The notes beneath the pieces were generated by a model. That model was not told the origin of the DNA. It saw nothing but the letters and a program-made list of their open reading frames with translations, and ran no database searches. Shown one piece after another: positions 1 to 8,125 of a DNA stretch of 64,000 bases. The stretch's first letter is position 1. Every line of letters begins with the position of its first letter. The stretch is from assembly GCF_964048965.1 (NCBI RefSeq), contig NZ_OZ040189.1:2046001-2110000 (forward strand), read 5' to 3'. Source of the DNA: Tenacibaculum sp. 190130A14a. Lineage in GTDB: Bacteria > Bacteroidota > Bacteroidia > Flavobacteriales > Flavobacteriaceae. Made by a program: the position numbers and the translations under genes.

Positions 1-560
1 ATAGAAGCGTCAACTTGTGATTTTTCTAGGGTTAATATGTGTCCAAATTCATGAATAATTGTATAAGCTACTTCACCACCTGCATTAAATCCACCTTCAT
101 AAGCATAATTAATAGCAATTCCCATTACCCAACTAGATAAGTCCTTTTTAATTTCAGCAACAAAACCAGCACTACCAGTAACACTTCCGTTGTAAATTAA
201 AAACTCACCCATTTTATCTCTTTGGTTTTTAGGAACTATTTTCTTTACTAAATCCCAAATTTCATTGTGCTTAGCAATATCATTTTGATATTCTAAATCT
301 TTTCCTGAAACTTTGTAGTCTTTAATTTTTTCAATGTTATCACCATTTACTTTGTAAAGTGTAATTTCACCTTGTTGCCCTACTTCCTGGCCAGTAGAAG
401 TATTTCCTCCATTATTTCCAGAAGAAGATCCGTTACCAGAATTTGAATTATCTGTGGCTGATGAAGAAGGTACAACTATTTGATCTTTACTACAACCATT
501 AAACGCGGTAATAGAGATAGCTAACAGAGCTATTGCTATTATATTTTTTAAATTTTTCAT
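1..560 (-). CDS. Zinc-metallopeptidase-like lipoprotein, 3' end cut by the window
   Basis: The ATG at 558-560 opens a hydrophobic signal sequence with a lipobox-like stretch ending in Cys23 (ITAFNGC), so the protein is probably an exported lipoprotein. A Ser/Gly/Asn-rich linker follows at about residues 33-60. The zinc-binding motif HEFGH lies at residues 170-174, close to the window edge, and suggests a metallopeptidase of the gluzincin or metzincin type. The third zinc ligand and the C-terminus are outside the window, so the family cannot be fixed. It is divergent from the sigma-factor operon that starts about 110 bases to its right. Confidence 0.75.
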   Translation of the reverse strand, partial: MKNLKNIIAIALLAISITAFNGCSKDQIVVPSSSATDNSNSGNGSSSGNNGGNTSTGQEVGQQGEITLYKVNGDNIEKIKDYKVSGKDLEYQNDIAKHNEIWDLVKKIVPKNQRDKMGEFLIYNGSVTGSAGFVAEIKKDLSSWVMGIAINYAYEGGFNAGGEVAYTIIHEFGHILTLEKSQVDAS

Positions 561-672
561 AAGGGTTCTCTTGTGTTAAACGTTAAATATTTTTTACCGC
601 GGCGTATATGCTAAAAAACAACTAGATAAAAAAATACCCTACTTTTTTATTTTTTTGGTATGTTTGCTCCAT

Positions 673-1182
673 ATGGAAAAAGGTGATAATGTATGTAATC
701 CGAAAGTTTTTGAAGATGTCTTTAAAAAAAACGCAGAAACTTTACGAAATTTTATGTATTACAAGTGTGGAAATATGGATTTGGCAGAAGACTTTGTACA
801 AGAATCTTTTGTTAAATTGTGGGATAATTGTAGCAAAGTAATTGAAGAAAAAGCAAAGTCTTTTCTTTTTACTGTTGCTAATAATTTATTCTTAAATAAT
901 GTTGCTCACAAAAAAGTAGTGTTAAAACACCAAAAAAATGCAAAGCCTAGTATAACTAATGAATCCCCTGAATTTATATTGGAAGAAAAAGAGTTTTTAG
1001 TTAAATTGGAAAAGGCCATACAAGATTTACCAGAAAAGCAACGCGAGGTATTTTTATTAAATAGAATTGATAAAAAGAAATATAAAGAGATAGCAGAACT
1101 TTTGGGAATCTCTACAAAAGCGGTTGAAAAGCGAATGTCACAGGCTTTAAAAACGTTGAGAGAAAAAATAGGTAAAATTTAG
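673..1182 (+). CDS. ECF RNA polymerase sigma factor, FecI-like
   Basis: A 169-residue sigma-70 family protein of the ECF type. Region 2 holds the typical stretch LAEDFVQESFVKLWDN, and region 4 the helix-turn-helix KYKEIAELLGISTKAVEKRM. The frame is open back to a TTG at 655, but the ATG at 673 gives the normal N-terminus (MEKGDNV) and is preferred. It is followed by a FecR anti-sigma factor and a TonB-dependent receptor with an N-terminal signalling domain. By analogy with FecI/FecR/FecA, it should direct transcription of the receptor operon when the receptor signals through FecR. The inducing substrate is unknown. Confidence 0.9.
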   Translation: MEKGDNVCNPKVFEDVFKKNAETLRNFMYYKCGNMDLAEDFVQESFVKLWDNCSKVIEEKAKSFLFTVANNLFLNNVAHKKVVLKHQKNAKPSITNESPEFILEEKEFLVKLEKAIQDLPEKQREVFLLNRIDKKKYKEIAELLGISTKAVEKRMSQALKTLREKIGKI

Positions 1183-1230
1183 GTAGGGTAAATAACGAAT
1201 AGGCTGTTTAAGTCATAAAAAGGGATAAAG

Positions 1231-2154
1231 ATGAAATATAACTACGATGATACTTTCTTAGCTCGTTGGGTTAATAATGATTTAACTCAAGACGAATTAT
1301 CGGAGTTCAAAAAATCTGAGGATTATGATCTTTATAAAAAGATTATTGAGAAATCTTCAGAGTTATCAGTTCAAAACTTTGATCAAGATAAATTATTACA
1401 TAAAGTAAAAGGAAAGTTAGCAACTAATAATCAAGCTAAAAGTAAGGTTGTAAATTTACGAAACAGAATAATGTACGCAGTTGCTGCTTCAGTAGCTGTA
1501 CTTTTAGGTGTTTTCTATTTCTTAAACACTGGAGATACTAATTATAGTACAGGATTTGGAGAGCAAATGGCTGTGTTATTGCCTGATAATTCTGAATTAA
1601 CGCTTAACTCTAAGTCTACAGTTTCTTTTAATAAAAAGAATTGGAAAAATGATAGAAAAGTTCAATTAAAAGGAGAAGGGTATTTCAAAGTAGAGAAGGG
1701 ACAAACTTTTACAGTGAACACAAAACAAGGAGAAGTTAAAGTTTTAGGAACACAATTTAACGTAGTGAACAATGCTAGTTATTTCGAAGTTACTTGTTAT
1801 GAAGGAAAAGTTAATGTAACAACCTCGAAAGATGATATTATTTTAACCAAAGGAATGGGGTATAGATTAATGAATTCATCAAAATCTGAACAGTGGAACT
1901 TTGATTTTTCGAGATCAAATTCATGGATGACAGGGGAGAGTTCGTTTGAAAGCACTCCTTTAAGTGAAGTGGTTAAATCTATTGAAAACCAATACAATAT
2001 AAAAATAGAAAACACAGGTGAAATTGACCTGACCCAACGTTTTACAGGAAGTTTTACTCACAATAATTTACAAGTTGCTTTAAAAACAGTTTTTGTTCCT
2101 ATGAAAATAGATATTACATTTACAAATGAAAAAACAATTTCATTGGTAAAGTAG
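1231..2154 (+). CDS. FecR-family anti-sigma factor
   Basis: 307 residues. A cytoplasmic N-terminal part of about 80 residues would bind the sigma factor. One membrane helix follows (about 88-105, core YAVAASVAVLLGVFYFL), then a periplasmic FecR domain (about 110-205, with the conserved stretch VKVLGTQFNV), and a C-terminal domain of the DUF4974 type (about 240-307, with ITFTNEKTISLVK). This is the usual Bacteroidetes FecR layout. It begins 48 bases after the sigma gene and ends 3 bases before the receptor gene, so the three form one operon. It should relay receptor occupancy to the sigma factor across the inner membrane. Confidence 0.9.
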   Translation: MKYNYDDTFLARWVNNDLTQDELSEFKKSEDYDLYKKIIEKSSELSVQNFDQDKLLHKVKGKLATNNQAKSKVVNLRNRIMYAVAASVAVLLGVFYFLNTGDTNYSTGFGEQMAVLLPDNSELTLNSKSTVSFNKKNWKNDRKVQLKGEGYFKVEKGQTFTVNTKQGEVKVLGTQFNVVNNASYFEVTCYEGKVNVTTSKDDIILTKGMGYRLMNSSKSEQWNFDFSRSNSWMTGESSFESTPLSEVVKSIENQYNIKIENTGEIDLTQRFTGSFTHNNLQVALKTVFVPMKIDITFTNEKTISLVK

Positions 2155-2157
2155 TAA

Positions 2158-4731
2158 ATGCATAAAAGACTATTCGGAATACTTTTTCTATTCTTTTGTA
2201 ACTCAATAATTTTTTCGCAACAAAAGAACTTAAATAATGCGCCTTTAAAAGAGGTGCTTTTGTTGTTAGAGAAAAAACACCAAGTGAAATTTTCTTTTTC
2301 TGATGATCTTGTTTCATCCAAAAAAGTATCTATTCTCATGCGAGAATCAGATTCAATAACTTATGTTATTAAAAAGTTAGAGAAACAAGCACTCATTAGT
2401 TTTAATAAGGTAACTGAAAGATATTATACCATTACAGCCATTGAGAAAATAGACGTTTGCGGTTATATTAAAGACATTATTACGATGGAACCCTTGGTTG
2501 GTGCAACAATTTTTAATACCAAAAGAAATAAAGCAGCTATTACAGATGAAAATGGTTTTTTTGAATTAAAAGATGTTCAGATTAGTGATTATGTTAATAT
2601 TTCTTATGTAGGGTATGCCTCAAAAAATGTTTCTGTAGTTAGAGCTTTTAAAGCTGATAAATGTTTACGTGTAAATCTTAGAACAAGCACCTCATTACTT
2701 TCAGAAGTTTTAGTGGAAAATTATTTGACAAGTGGAGTTAATAAAAAGAATGACGGAGCTTTGGTCATACAACCACAGAAATTAGGAATTCTACCAGGAC
2801 TAGTTGAACCCGATATATTACAAAGTCTTCAGTTAATTCCAGGAATTCAAAGTCCAAATGAAACAGTTTCAGGCTTACATATTAGAGGAGGAACTCCAGA
2901 TCATAATTTGATACTTTTTGATGGAATTAAAATATATAATTCTGCTCATTTCTTTGGAATGATTTCTGCCTTTAATCCATACATAACAAAGAGTATAAAG
3001 GTGTATAAAGGTGCTTCAAGAGCGCAGTATGGAAATCACACTTCTGGGGTCATTGATATAGAAACAGACAGCGATATACCAGAAAACTTAGAGGGAGGAT
3101 TTGGAACAAATCTAACACATGCCGATGCTTATTTAAAAATTCCTATTAGTAAGAAATTAGGAGCAAACGTATCTATAAGAAGATCCTTTACTGATTTTAT
3201 CAACACTCCAACCATTGACAAAATTACGAAGAAGGTTTTTCAAAACACTATTATAGAATCGAACAAAGAAAATCCTTCGAGTCTCGTAGAAAATGATGAG
3301 ACTTTTTATTTTTTAGATCATAATATAAAACTGAATTATAAAGCTTCTGAAAAAGATTTTTTATCCATTAATCAATTAGAAACTAAAAATAAGCTTGATT
3401 ATTTATTTAATTATGATCGAGGGAATTTCGTGACTAGAGATATTCTAAATATTCAGAATTATGGAGTCAATTTAAAATGGGTAAGAAATTGGTCGGATAA
3501 AATAGAGCAAAAAACAAATCTTTTTTATTCTAATTATGATTTAGATTATAACTACAACGGAGAAGTAAAAGTAGGAAGACCTTATACAGAATCTTCCGTT
3601 AAAAAGAACTCGATTAAAAGTGTTGGTTTTAATACAAGTATTGGTTTTCAGCTTAATAAAAAGAGTAGCCTTCATTTAGGATATAACTATGTAAATAATG
3701 AAGTTGGATATGAGTTGGGAAGAACTTATTCTACATTACCCCAATTAGATTATTTGATTAATCAGGTTGGTCATGATAATAACCATGCTTTTTATTTAGA
3801 ATATTTATTTAGAAACGATATTTTCTCATTCAACTTTGGAAATAGAATTACCCATTTTTCTAGAGCGAATAAAGTTTTTTATTCACCAAGATTATATTGG
3901 GAAGCCATGTTGTCGGATGAACTGTATTTAAAATCATCATTTGAGCATAAACAACAGAATATAAGTCAATTATTAGAATTTACAACCTCTGATTTTGGAT
4001 TAGAAAATCAAGTTTGGTTATTGTCTAATGAAAATTTTCCTATTCTGAAAAGTAGTCAATTCTCTTTAGGGTTTACCTACAGAGAGAATAGATGGACCAT
4101 TGATTTTGACTACTATAATAAAACAATTACAGGGTTAACTTCTTTTGTAAGTGGGTTTAATAATGTACAAGAAGAATTCTCTAATGGAAGAAGTGATATT
4201 AGCGGAATTGATTTATTAATTAAAAAAAGCTGGAGACACTATAGTTCTTGGCTAAGTTATGGGTATCAAAGCAATGAATTTGTTTTTGAAAATATAGATA
4301 ATGGAAGACCATTTCCAGGAAATTTTGATTCTACACATAATATTAATTGGACGCATAACCTCAAATTAGGAAACTTTGACTTTTCTTTAGGATGGAATTA
4401 TAAAACAGGAATTCCTTTCACAGAAGCCTTAGGAATTAATCAAAACCTATCGATTAATTTTGATGCAAAAAATAGTAAAAGACTAGAAAGCTATGAACGT
4501 ATTGATTTTTCATCTACTTATAGTTTCTATTTTAGTAAGAATCAAAAGTGGAAAGGTAAAATAGGAATCTCTTTATTAAATATTTTTGATCAGGAGAATG
4601 TGCTTAATAGAGATCATTCAGTATTGTTTAACTTCAACACATCTAACAATACTTTTTTCCCTTCTATCAACACCATCGATAATGTGTCGCAAGGTTTTAC
4701 TCCTAATTTTGTTTTTAGAGTAGATTTTTAA
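2158..4731 (+). CDS. TonB-dependent outer-membrane receptor with STN signalling domain
   Basis: 857 residues. Order of parts: signal peptide (1-20, ending FSQ), a secretin/TonB short N-terminal domain (about 25-95, starting NNAPLKEVLLLLEKKH) that would touch FecR, a carboxypeptidase-regulatory-like beta-sandwich (about 98-175), a plug domain (about 200-310, with GLHIRGGTPDHNLILFDG), and a C-terminal beta-barrel ending in FVFRVDF. It is an energised importer for a large ligand in the outer membrane. The STN domain and the FecI/FecR genes ahead of it indicate cell-surface signalling. Nothing here identifies the ligand; there is no SusD partner, which argues against a polysaccharide utilisation locus. 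Confidence 0.9.
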   Translation: MHKRLFGILFLFFCNSIIFSQQKNLNNAPLKEVLLLLEKKHQVKFSFSDDLVSSKKVSILMRESDSITYVIKKLEKQALISFNKVTERYYTITAIEKIDVCGYIKDIITMEPLVGATIFNTKRNKAAITDENGFFELKDVQISDYVNISYVGYASKNVSVVRAFKADKCLRVNLRTSTSLLSEVLVENYLTSGVNKKNDGALVIQPQKLGILPGLVEPDILQSLQLIPGIQSPNETVSGLHIRGGTPDHNLILFDGIKIYNSAHFFGMISAFNPYITKSIKVYKGASRAQYGNHTSGVIDIETDSDIPENLEGGFGTNLTHADAYLKIPISKKLGANVSIRRSFTDFINTPTIDKITKKVFQNTIIESNKENPSSLVENDETFYFLDHNIKLNYKASEKDFLSINQLETKNKLDYLFNYDRGNFVTRDILNIQNYGVNLKWVRNWSDKIEQKTNLFYSNYDLDYNYNGEVKVGRPYTESSVKKNSIKSVGFNTSIGFQLNKKSSLHLGYNYVNNEVGYELGRTYSTLPQLDYLINQVGHDNNHAFYLEYLFRNDIFSFNFGNRITHFSRANKVFYSPRLYWEAMLSDELYLKSSFEHKQQNISQLLEFTTSDFGLENQVWLLSNENFPILKSSQFSLGFTYRENRWTIDFDYYNKTITGLTSFVSGFNNVQEEFSNGRSDISGIDLLIKKSWRHYSSWLSYGYQSNEFVFENIDNGRPFPGNFDSTHNINWTHNLKLGNFDFSLGWNYKTGIPFTEALGINQNLSINFDAKNSKRLESYERIDFSSTYSFYFSKNQKWKGKIGISLLNIFDQENVLNRDHSVLFNFNTSNNTFFPSINTIDNVSQGFTPNFVFRVDF

Positions 4732-4738
4732 AAAGAAA

Positions 4739-4766
4739 AACCACCTCTAAAGAGATGGTTTGTTTT
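4739..4766. terminator. Probable bidirectional terminator between convergent genes
   Basis: An inverted repeat with arms 4739-4748 and 4751-4760 (AACCACCTCT and AGAGATGGTT) is flanked by A-rich sequence on the left and TTTGTTTT on the right. One pair is a mismatch on the + strand but a G-U wobble on the - strand. It lies between the receptor gene and the leftward M56/M23 gene and can serve both. Confidence 0.65.
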
Positions 4767-4783
4767 ATAAATTAAATATTATG

Positions 4784-6112
4784 TTACTCTTCAATAACAT
4801 CCAAAGGATCTAAATGTTTATCGTTTAAACGTACTTCATAATGTAAGTGTGGACCGGTAGAAAAGCCAGTGTTTCCTACATAACCAATAATTTGTCCTCT
4901 TTTAACAGTTTGATTTTCCTTTGCGTTAAAACCATCCAAGTGAGCATACCAAGTTTGGTAGCCATCAGCATGGTTAATGACAATTAAGTTACCCCAAGCC
5001 TTTTGATTAGAAGCCTTCATAATAACTCCATCTGCAGTAGCAACTACAGGAGTGCCTATAGGAGCTTTGATGTCAATTCCTTGATGTAACTTCTTACCAG
5101 TTTTCTTAGAATACCTTCCTTTTTGACCGTAAATACTTGAAATGTCTTTTCGACTCTTGTTCTGCACAGGAAATAGAAAAGGAGGTGTTGTAAAATGTGT
5201 GGTAGTATAATGCAGCTTTGGATTTAATGCTGCCTTATTAGCCTTTGTAAAGGCAAAACATAATAATAAAGTAGAAACGCCTAGTATAGAATAACTGAGC
5301 TTGTACATCTTGTTTGTTGGATTTTTAGTGATCATATCTATTCGCTTTTTGATTACAGGTTGATTAAAATAATTATATAAATTATTCGAAGTGACAATTT
5401 GTATATTCTCTAACAAGGCATACAAATAAGTCGATTTTTTGACATCTTTATTCAATACATATGCATCTGCTTGATATTCATGTATGGCCTTTAATGATTT
5501 TCTATAACTATACACAAAAGGGTTAAACCAAAAAAAGAGAATGTATAGTTCAATAAAAAGAATGTCTATAGTATGTTTAAAAAGTATATGTGCTTTTTCA
5601 TGCGTAATAATTAAAGTATTATCGATGGCTTGATGTTCTTTTGAAATGAATATCCAATTGAAAAAGGAAAATGTATCTTTTTTATCAGTCAATATAAATC
5701 TAACTTTTTCCTCAGTAAATGATGGAGATTCTTTTTTTAGTTTAACAATGACTAAAATAGATTGTACTAATTTTATTAGTAACAGAGCAAGACCGAGAAA
5801 ATAAACTACCGAAAACAAAGCTTCAAAAGAAAAATAGACTGTTGTTTCCATGTCATCACTTTGAGTTAGTAATTCTTCACCTTTGTGTATGAATTCTTGA
5901 AAATCTGGAATCTTAATGAAAGAAGGAGTAGTAGATATTTTTGAGGTAAACGTATTAGCTAATGGTACAATAAATGAGACAATAGGTATAATTAGTAGAA
6001 TCCATCGATTAAAACTATAAAAAGTAGTTTTACTGTAACCTATCTTATATATGCCATACAAGATTGAAAAAACAAAACTACTTTCAACTAGATATAGAAA
6101 AATGTTAGTCAT
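4784..6112 (-). CDS. BlaR1-like M56 membrane peptidase fused to a C-terminal M23 endopeptidase
   Basis: 442 residues. The N-terminal half has several membrane helices (about 3-22, 36-52, 98-125) and the M56 motif HEKAH at 171-175, as in BlaR1/MecR1 sensors. A last membrane helix (about 272-289) leads to an extracytoplasmic M23 (LytM) domain with H343, D347, H391 and the HLH motif at 422-424, all expected zinc or catalytic positions. The M56 part would cleave or trigger loss of the neighbouring BlaI repressor; the M23 part belongs to a family that cuts peptidoglycan cross-bridges. Classical BlaR1 carries a penicillin-binding sensor at this position, so here a peptidoglycan-binding or -cutting domain replaces it. 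Its start overlaps the end of the BlaI gene by 8 bases. Confidence 0.85.
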   Translation of the reverse strand: MTNIFLYLVESSFVFSILYGIYKIGYSKTTFYSFNRWILLIIPIVSFIVPLANTFTSKISTTPSFIKIPDFQEFIHKGEELLTQSDDMETTVYFSFEALFSVVYFLGLALLLIKLVQSILVIVKLKKESPSFTEEKVRFILTDKKDTFSFFNWIFISKEHQAIDNTLIITHEKAHILFKHTIDILFIELYILFFWFNPFVYSYRKSLKAIHEYQADAYVLNKDVKKSTYLYALLENIQIVTSNNLYNYFNQPVIKKRIDMITKNPTNKMYKLSYSILGVSTLLLCFAFTKANKAALNPKLHYTTTHFTTPPFLFPVQNKSRKDISSIYGQKGRYSKKTGKKLHQGIDIKAPIGTPVVATADGVIMKASNQKAWGNLIVINHADGYQTWYAHLDGFNAKENQTVKRGQIIGYVGNTGFSTGPHLHYEVRLNDKHLDPLDVIEE

Positions 6113-6488
6113 TATTTTCTTTTAATGTTTCTATTTTTTCTTCAATAATACCTTTTATCTCCTCCAATTCTGATAAATCAAAATCTTCATTTTCTGTAAA
6201 GAATAATGCAAATTTACTTTTAGAACCACTAAAGAAGCTCCCTATGACATTACTAAAATGCTTTTTGAAATAAGATTCTTTTGAAATTGAAGGGTAATAT
6301 TCACGCACCTTGCCATAGGTGTTAAAATTTAAAAAACCTTTTTTTACTAAAACACGTACTACGGTTGATATAGTTGTATATGCAGGTTTGGGTTCAGGAA
6401 ATTGCTCTACAATATCTTTAAGAAATGCTTTATCTAATTTCCAGACGTATTGCATTATTTGTTTTTCGGCTTTTGTTAATTCATCCAT
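6105..6488 (-). CDS. BlaI/MecI/CopY-family transcriptional repressor
   Basis: 127 residues with the standard winged-helix opening of the family (LTKAEKQIMQYVWKL, then AYTTISTVVRVLVKKGFL) and a C-terminal dimerisation part with a glutamate-rich tail. In this family the dimer binds a TACTA/TAGTA palindrome and is inactivated by the partner M56 protease. The partner is the next gene downstream, overlapping by 8 bases, so the two are co-translated. Two palindromes of the right kind lie upstream at 6515-6551, which suggests autoregulation. The real target genes besides this operon are unknown. Confidence 0.9.
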   Translation of the reverse strand: MDELTKAEKQIMQYVWKLDKAFLKDIVEQFPEPKPAYTTISTVVRVLVKKGFLNFNTYGKVREYYPSISKESYFKKHFSNVIGSFFSGSKSKFALFFTENEDFDLSELEEIKGIIEEKIETLKENND

Positions 6489-6514
6489 AAGGCAAATATA
6501 ACTATTTTTTATTT

Positions 6515-6551
6515 ATTACTATTTTTGTAGTAATAAAACTATATTTATAGT
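6515..6551. promoter_or_regulatory. Tandem BlaI-type operators
   Basis: 6515-6534 is an inverted repeat with 7-base arms (ATTACTA and TAGTAAT), close to the known BlaI/MecI operator form TACTA-N-TGTAGTA. 6538-6551 is a second, shorter palindrome (ACTATA and TATAGT). The two TAG half-sites at 6528 and 6548 are exactly 20 bases apart, about two helical turns, as expected for cooperative binding. They lie 27-63 bases ahead of the BlaI start codon. Confidence 0.7.
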
Positions 6552-6635
6552 AATAAAATAAAATCTTTTAAAAAAAATAAGGTAAAACCTTACTTATCTT
6601 ACGGAATTTTATTCTTTAATTCCCTTATGAGCTAT

Positions 6636-6643
6636 TAAATTTG
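6636..6643 (+). promoter_or_regulatory. Candidate -7 promoter element of the small peptide gene
   Basis: TAAATTTG fits the Bacteroidetes -7 consensus TAnnTTTG and ends 20 bases before the ATG at 6664. No clear -33 TTG stands at the usual distance. A half-palindrome TTACGGAATTT at 6599-6609 lies upstream and resembles the sites at 60124 and 62403. Confidence 0.4.
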
Positions 6644-6663
6644 ACCAACTTAAAATTTTTATT

Positions 6664-6816
6664 ATGCTAAAAGACATTTCAAATTTAGGAACAGTATTAA
6701 ATAAAACTGAGCAAAAAACCGTAAATGGAGGATGGATTTACATTATCTGTCATACTTGTGAGCCATTGCCACCGGGATACATTTGTATGAATCAAGTTTT
6801 TTGTGGAGGAGTTTAA
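6664..6816 (+). CDS. Double-glycine leader peptide, cysteine-rich (bacteriocin-like precursor)
   Basis: A 50-residue frame. Residues 1-23 look like the double-glycine leader of secreted ribosomal peptides in Bacteroidetes: it opens MLKDISNLGTVLNKTEQK and ends TVNGG at 19-23. Cleavage after Gly23 would release a 27-residue core (24-50) with cysteines at 29, 32, 41 and 47, a PLPPG turn, and aromatic or aliphatic residues between. A -7 promoter element stands just upstream and a strong terminator just downstream, so it is a one-gene transcript. No C39 peptidase/ABC exporter or modifying enzyme is visible in the window, so processing would have to be supplied elsewhere. A bacteriocin, a signalling peptide or a quorum-type pheromone are all possible. 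It is shorter than the usual gene-calling threshold. Confidence 0.75.
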   Translation: MLKDISNLGTVLNKTEQKTVNGGWIYIICHTCEPLPPGYICMNQVFCGGV

Positions 6817-6838
6817 TCTATTTCCATTATAAGATACT

Positions 6839-6863
6839 AAAGCGGGGAGATCCCGCTTTTTTT
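6839..6863 (+). terminator. Strong intrinsic terminator of the small peptide gene
   Basis: Perfect 8-base arms AAAGCGGG (6839-6846) and CCCGCTTT (6852-6859) around GAGAT, running into a T tract to 6863. It is one of the most GC-rich hairpins in the window and ends the peptide transcript 22 bases after its stop codon. Confidence 0.9.
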
Positions 6864-6995
6864 GTGCCATAAAAAGTTTTATGAACGAATTTTTAAATGA
6901 ATTAGAAGATAATTCACTCTGACGAAATTATCATTTCAACAGTATAAAAGACTTTTAGTTAAGTACTTGCAAGCAATTTAAAATAATGTATTAAA

Positions 6996-8102
6996 ATGTT
7001 TAAAAAGTATCGAGTTCTCAAATGGATAGGAGTTTTTATAATGCTATTATTAACAATTACCATTTGTTTTGTTTTATGGTTACGAAATGCGTTACCAGCA
7101 AGAGAAGCAAATTTAGAAAAGACAGAAGTAAAAGATTTACCATATCTATCACAAAATATTATTCCTAATAGAGGTAAAATTTTGACAGTAGTTACTAGTA
7201 CTAACATTATGGGAAAGAGTGGGAAAAGTACGGGGTATGAATTGACTGAATTGGCACGTGCTTACTATGTTTTTGAAGCAAATGGCTTTGAAGTGGATAT
7301 TGCTAGTCCTAAAGGAGGAAAAGCTCCAGTTATAATTGACGATGAAGATATGGGGAGATATGATTTTGCTTTTTTAAACGATAAAGTAGCACAGCAAAAA
7401 GCCAATAATACAATTCCTATAAAAGATATTGTCTCAGAAAATTATAAAGCTATTTATTTTGTAGGAGGGAAGGGGACTATGTTTGATTTTCCTAACAATG
7501 AAACAATACAAACTATTGTGAAAGAATATTATCAATCAAATAAAGTAATTGGGGCAGTTTGTCATGGTCCGTCAGCTTTGGTAAATGTTCAATTAGATAA
7601 TGGTCGTTTATTATTAGAGAATAAAAAAGTAAGTAGTTTTACGAATAAAGAAGAGCTTCTTCTTATTTCAGATGCTAAGGAAATATTTCCCTTTTTACTC
7701 CAAGATAAGTTAACTATTCAAGGAGCCAAGTTTGAAGAAGGGGCAATGTATTTAGAAAAAGTGAGCCATGATAAGAATTTGATTACAGGGCAAAATCCTT
7801 GGTCTACATGGAGTTTGGCAGAGAAAATGATTGAACAGCTAGGGTATACTTTAAAACCAAGAGTTAAAACTGGAGAAGAAAATGCTGTCACGGTTTTAAA
7901 TTCTTATTACAAGAATGATAAATCAAAAGCAAAAGAACAAATTGAAAGGTTTCTTTTGCAAGAACGAAAGGTTGTAGATAGGGTATTATTAGCAAAGCAT
8001 GGAATTATTGCAGCAATGAGAGGAAATATAGGTGATTTTATTAATTTACTTAGTTTAGTAGATTTTGCTAAAAAATGTGAAGGTAAGAGTATTAAAATAT
8101 AA
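6996..8102 (+). CDS. DJ-1/PfpI-family (type 1 glutamine amidotransferase-like) protein, membrane-anchored
   Basis: 368 residues. A membrane helix at about 10-30 anchors a class I glutamine-amidotransferase-like domain (about 60-290). The nucleophile elbow is AVCHGPSAL with Cys189-His190, and the TGYELTELA stretch supplies the acidic residue, as in Hsp31/ThiJ chaperone-deglycase proteins. The C-terminal 80 residues, rich in Lys and Glu, are not part of the core fold. The exact reaction is not predictable: family members act as glyoxalases, deglycases or proteases. It runs into an AraC regulator 23 bases downstream, probably in one transcript. Confidence 0.8.
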   Translation: MFKKYRVLKWIGVFIMLLLTITICFVLWLRNALPAREANLEKTEVKDLPYLSQNIIPNRGKILTVVTSTNIMGKSGKSTGYELTELARAYYVFEANGFEVDIASPKGGKAPVIIDDEDMGRYDFAFLNDKVAQQKANNTIPIKDIVSENYKAIYFVGGKGTMFDFPNNETIQTIVKEYYQSNKVIGAVCHGPSALVNVQLDNGRLLLENKKVSSFTNKEELLLISDAKEIFPFLLQDKLTIQGAKFEEGAMYLEKVSHDKNLITGQNPWSTWSLAEKMIEQLGYTLKPRVKTGEENAVTVLNSYYKNDKSKAKEQIERFLLQERKVVDRVLLAKHGIIAAMRGNIGDFINLLSLVDFAKKCEGKSIKI

Positions 8103-8125
8103 GTACATTTGGAGAAATTAGTTAA

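Noticed and set aside
655-672. TTG start for the first sigma factor
   Set aside because: The ATG at 673 gives the normal N-terminus and good spacing; the six extra codons (MVCLLH) add nothing family-like.
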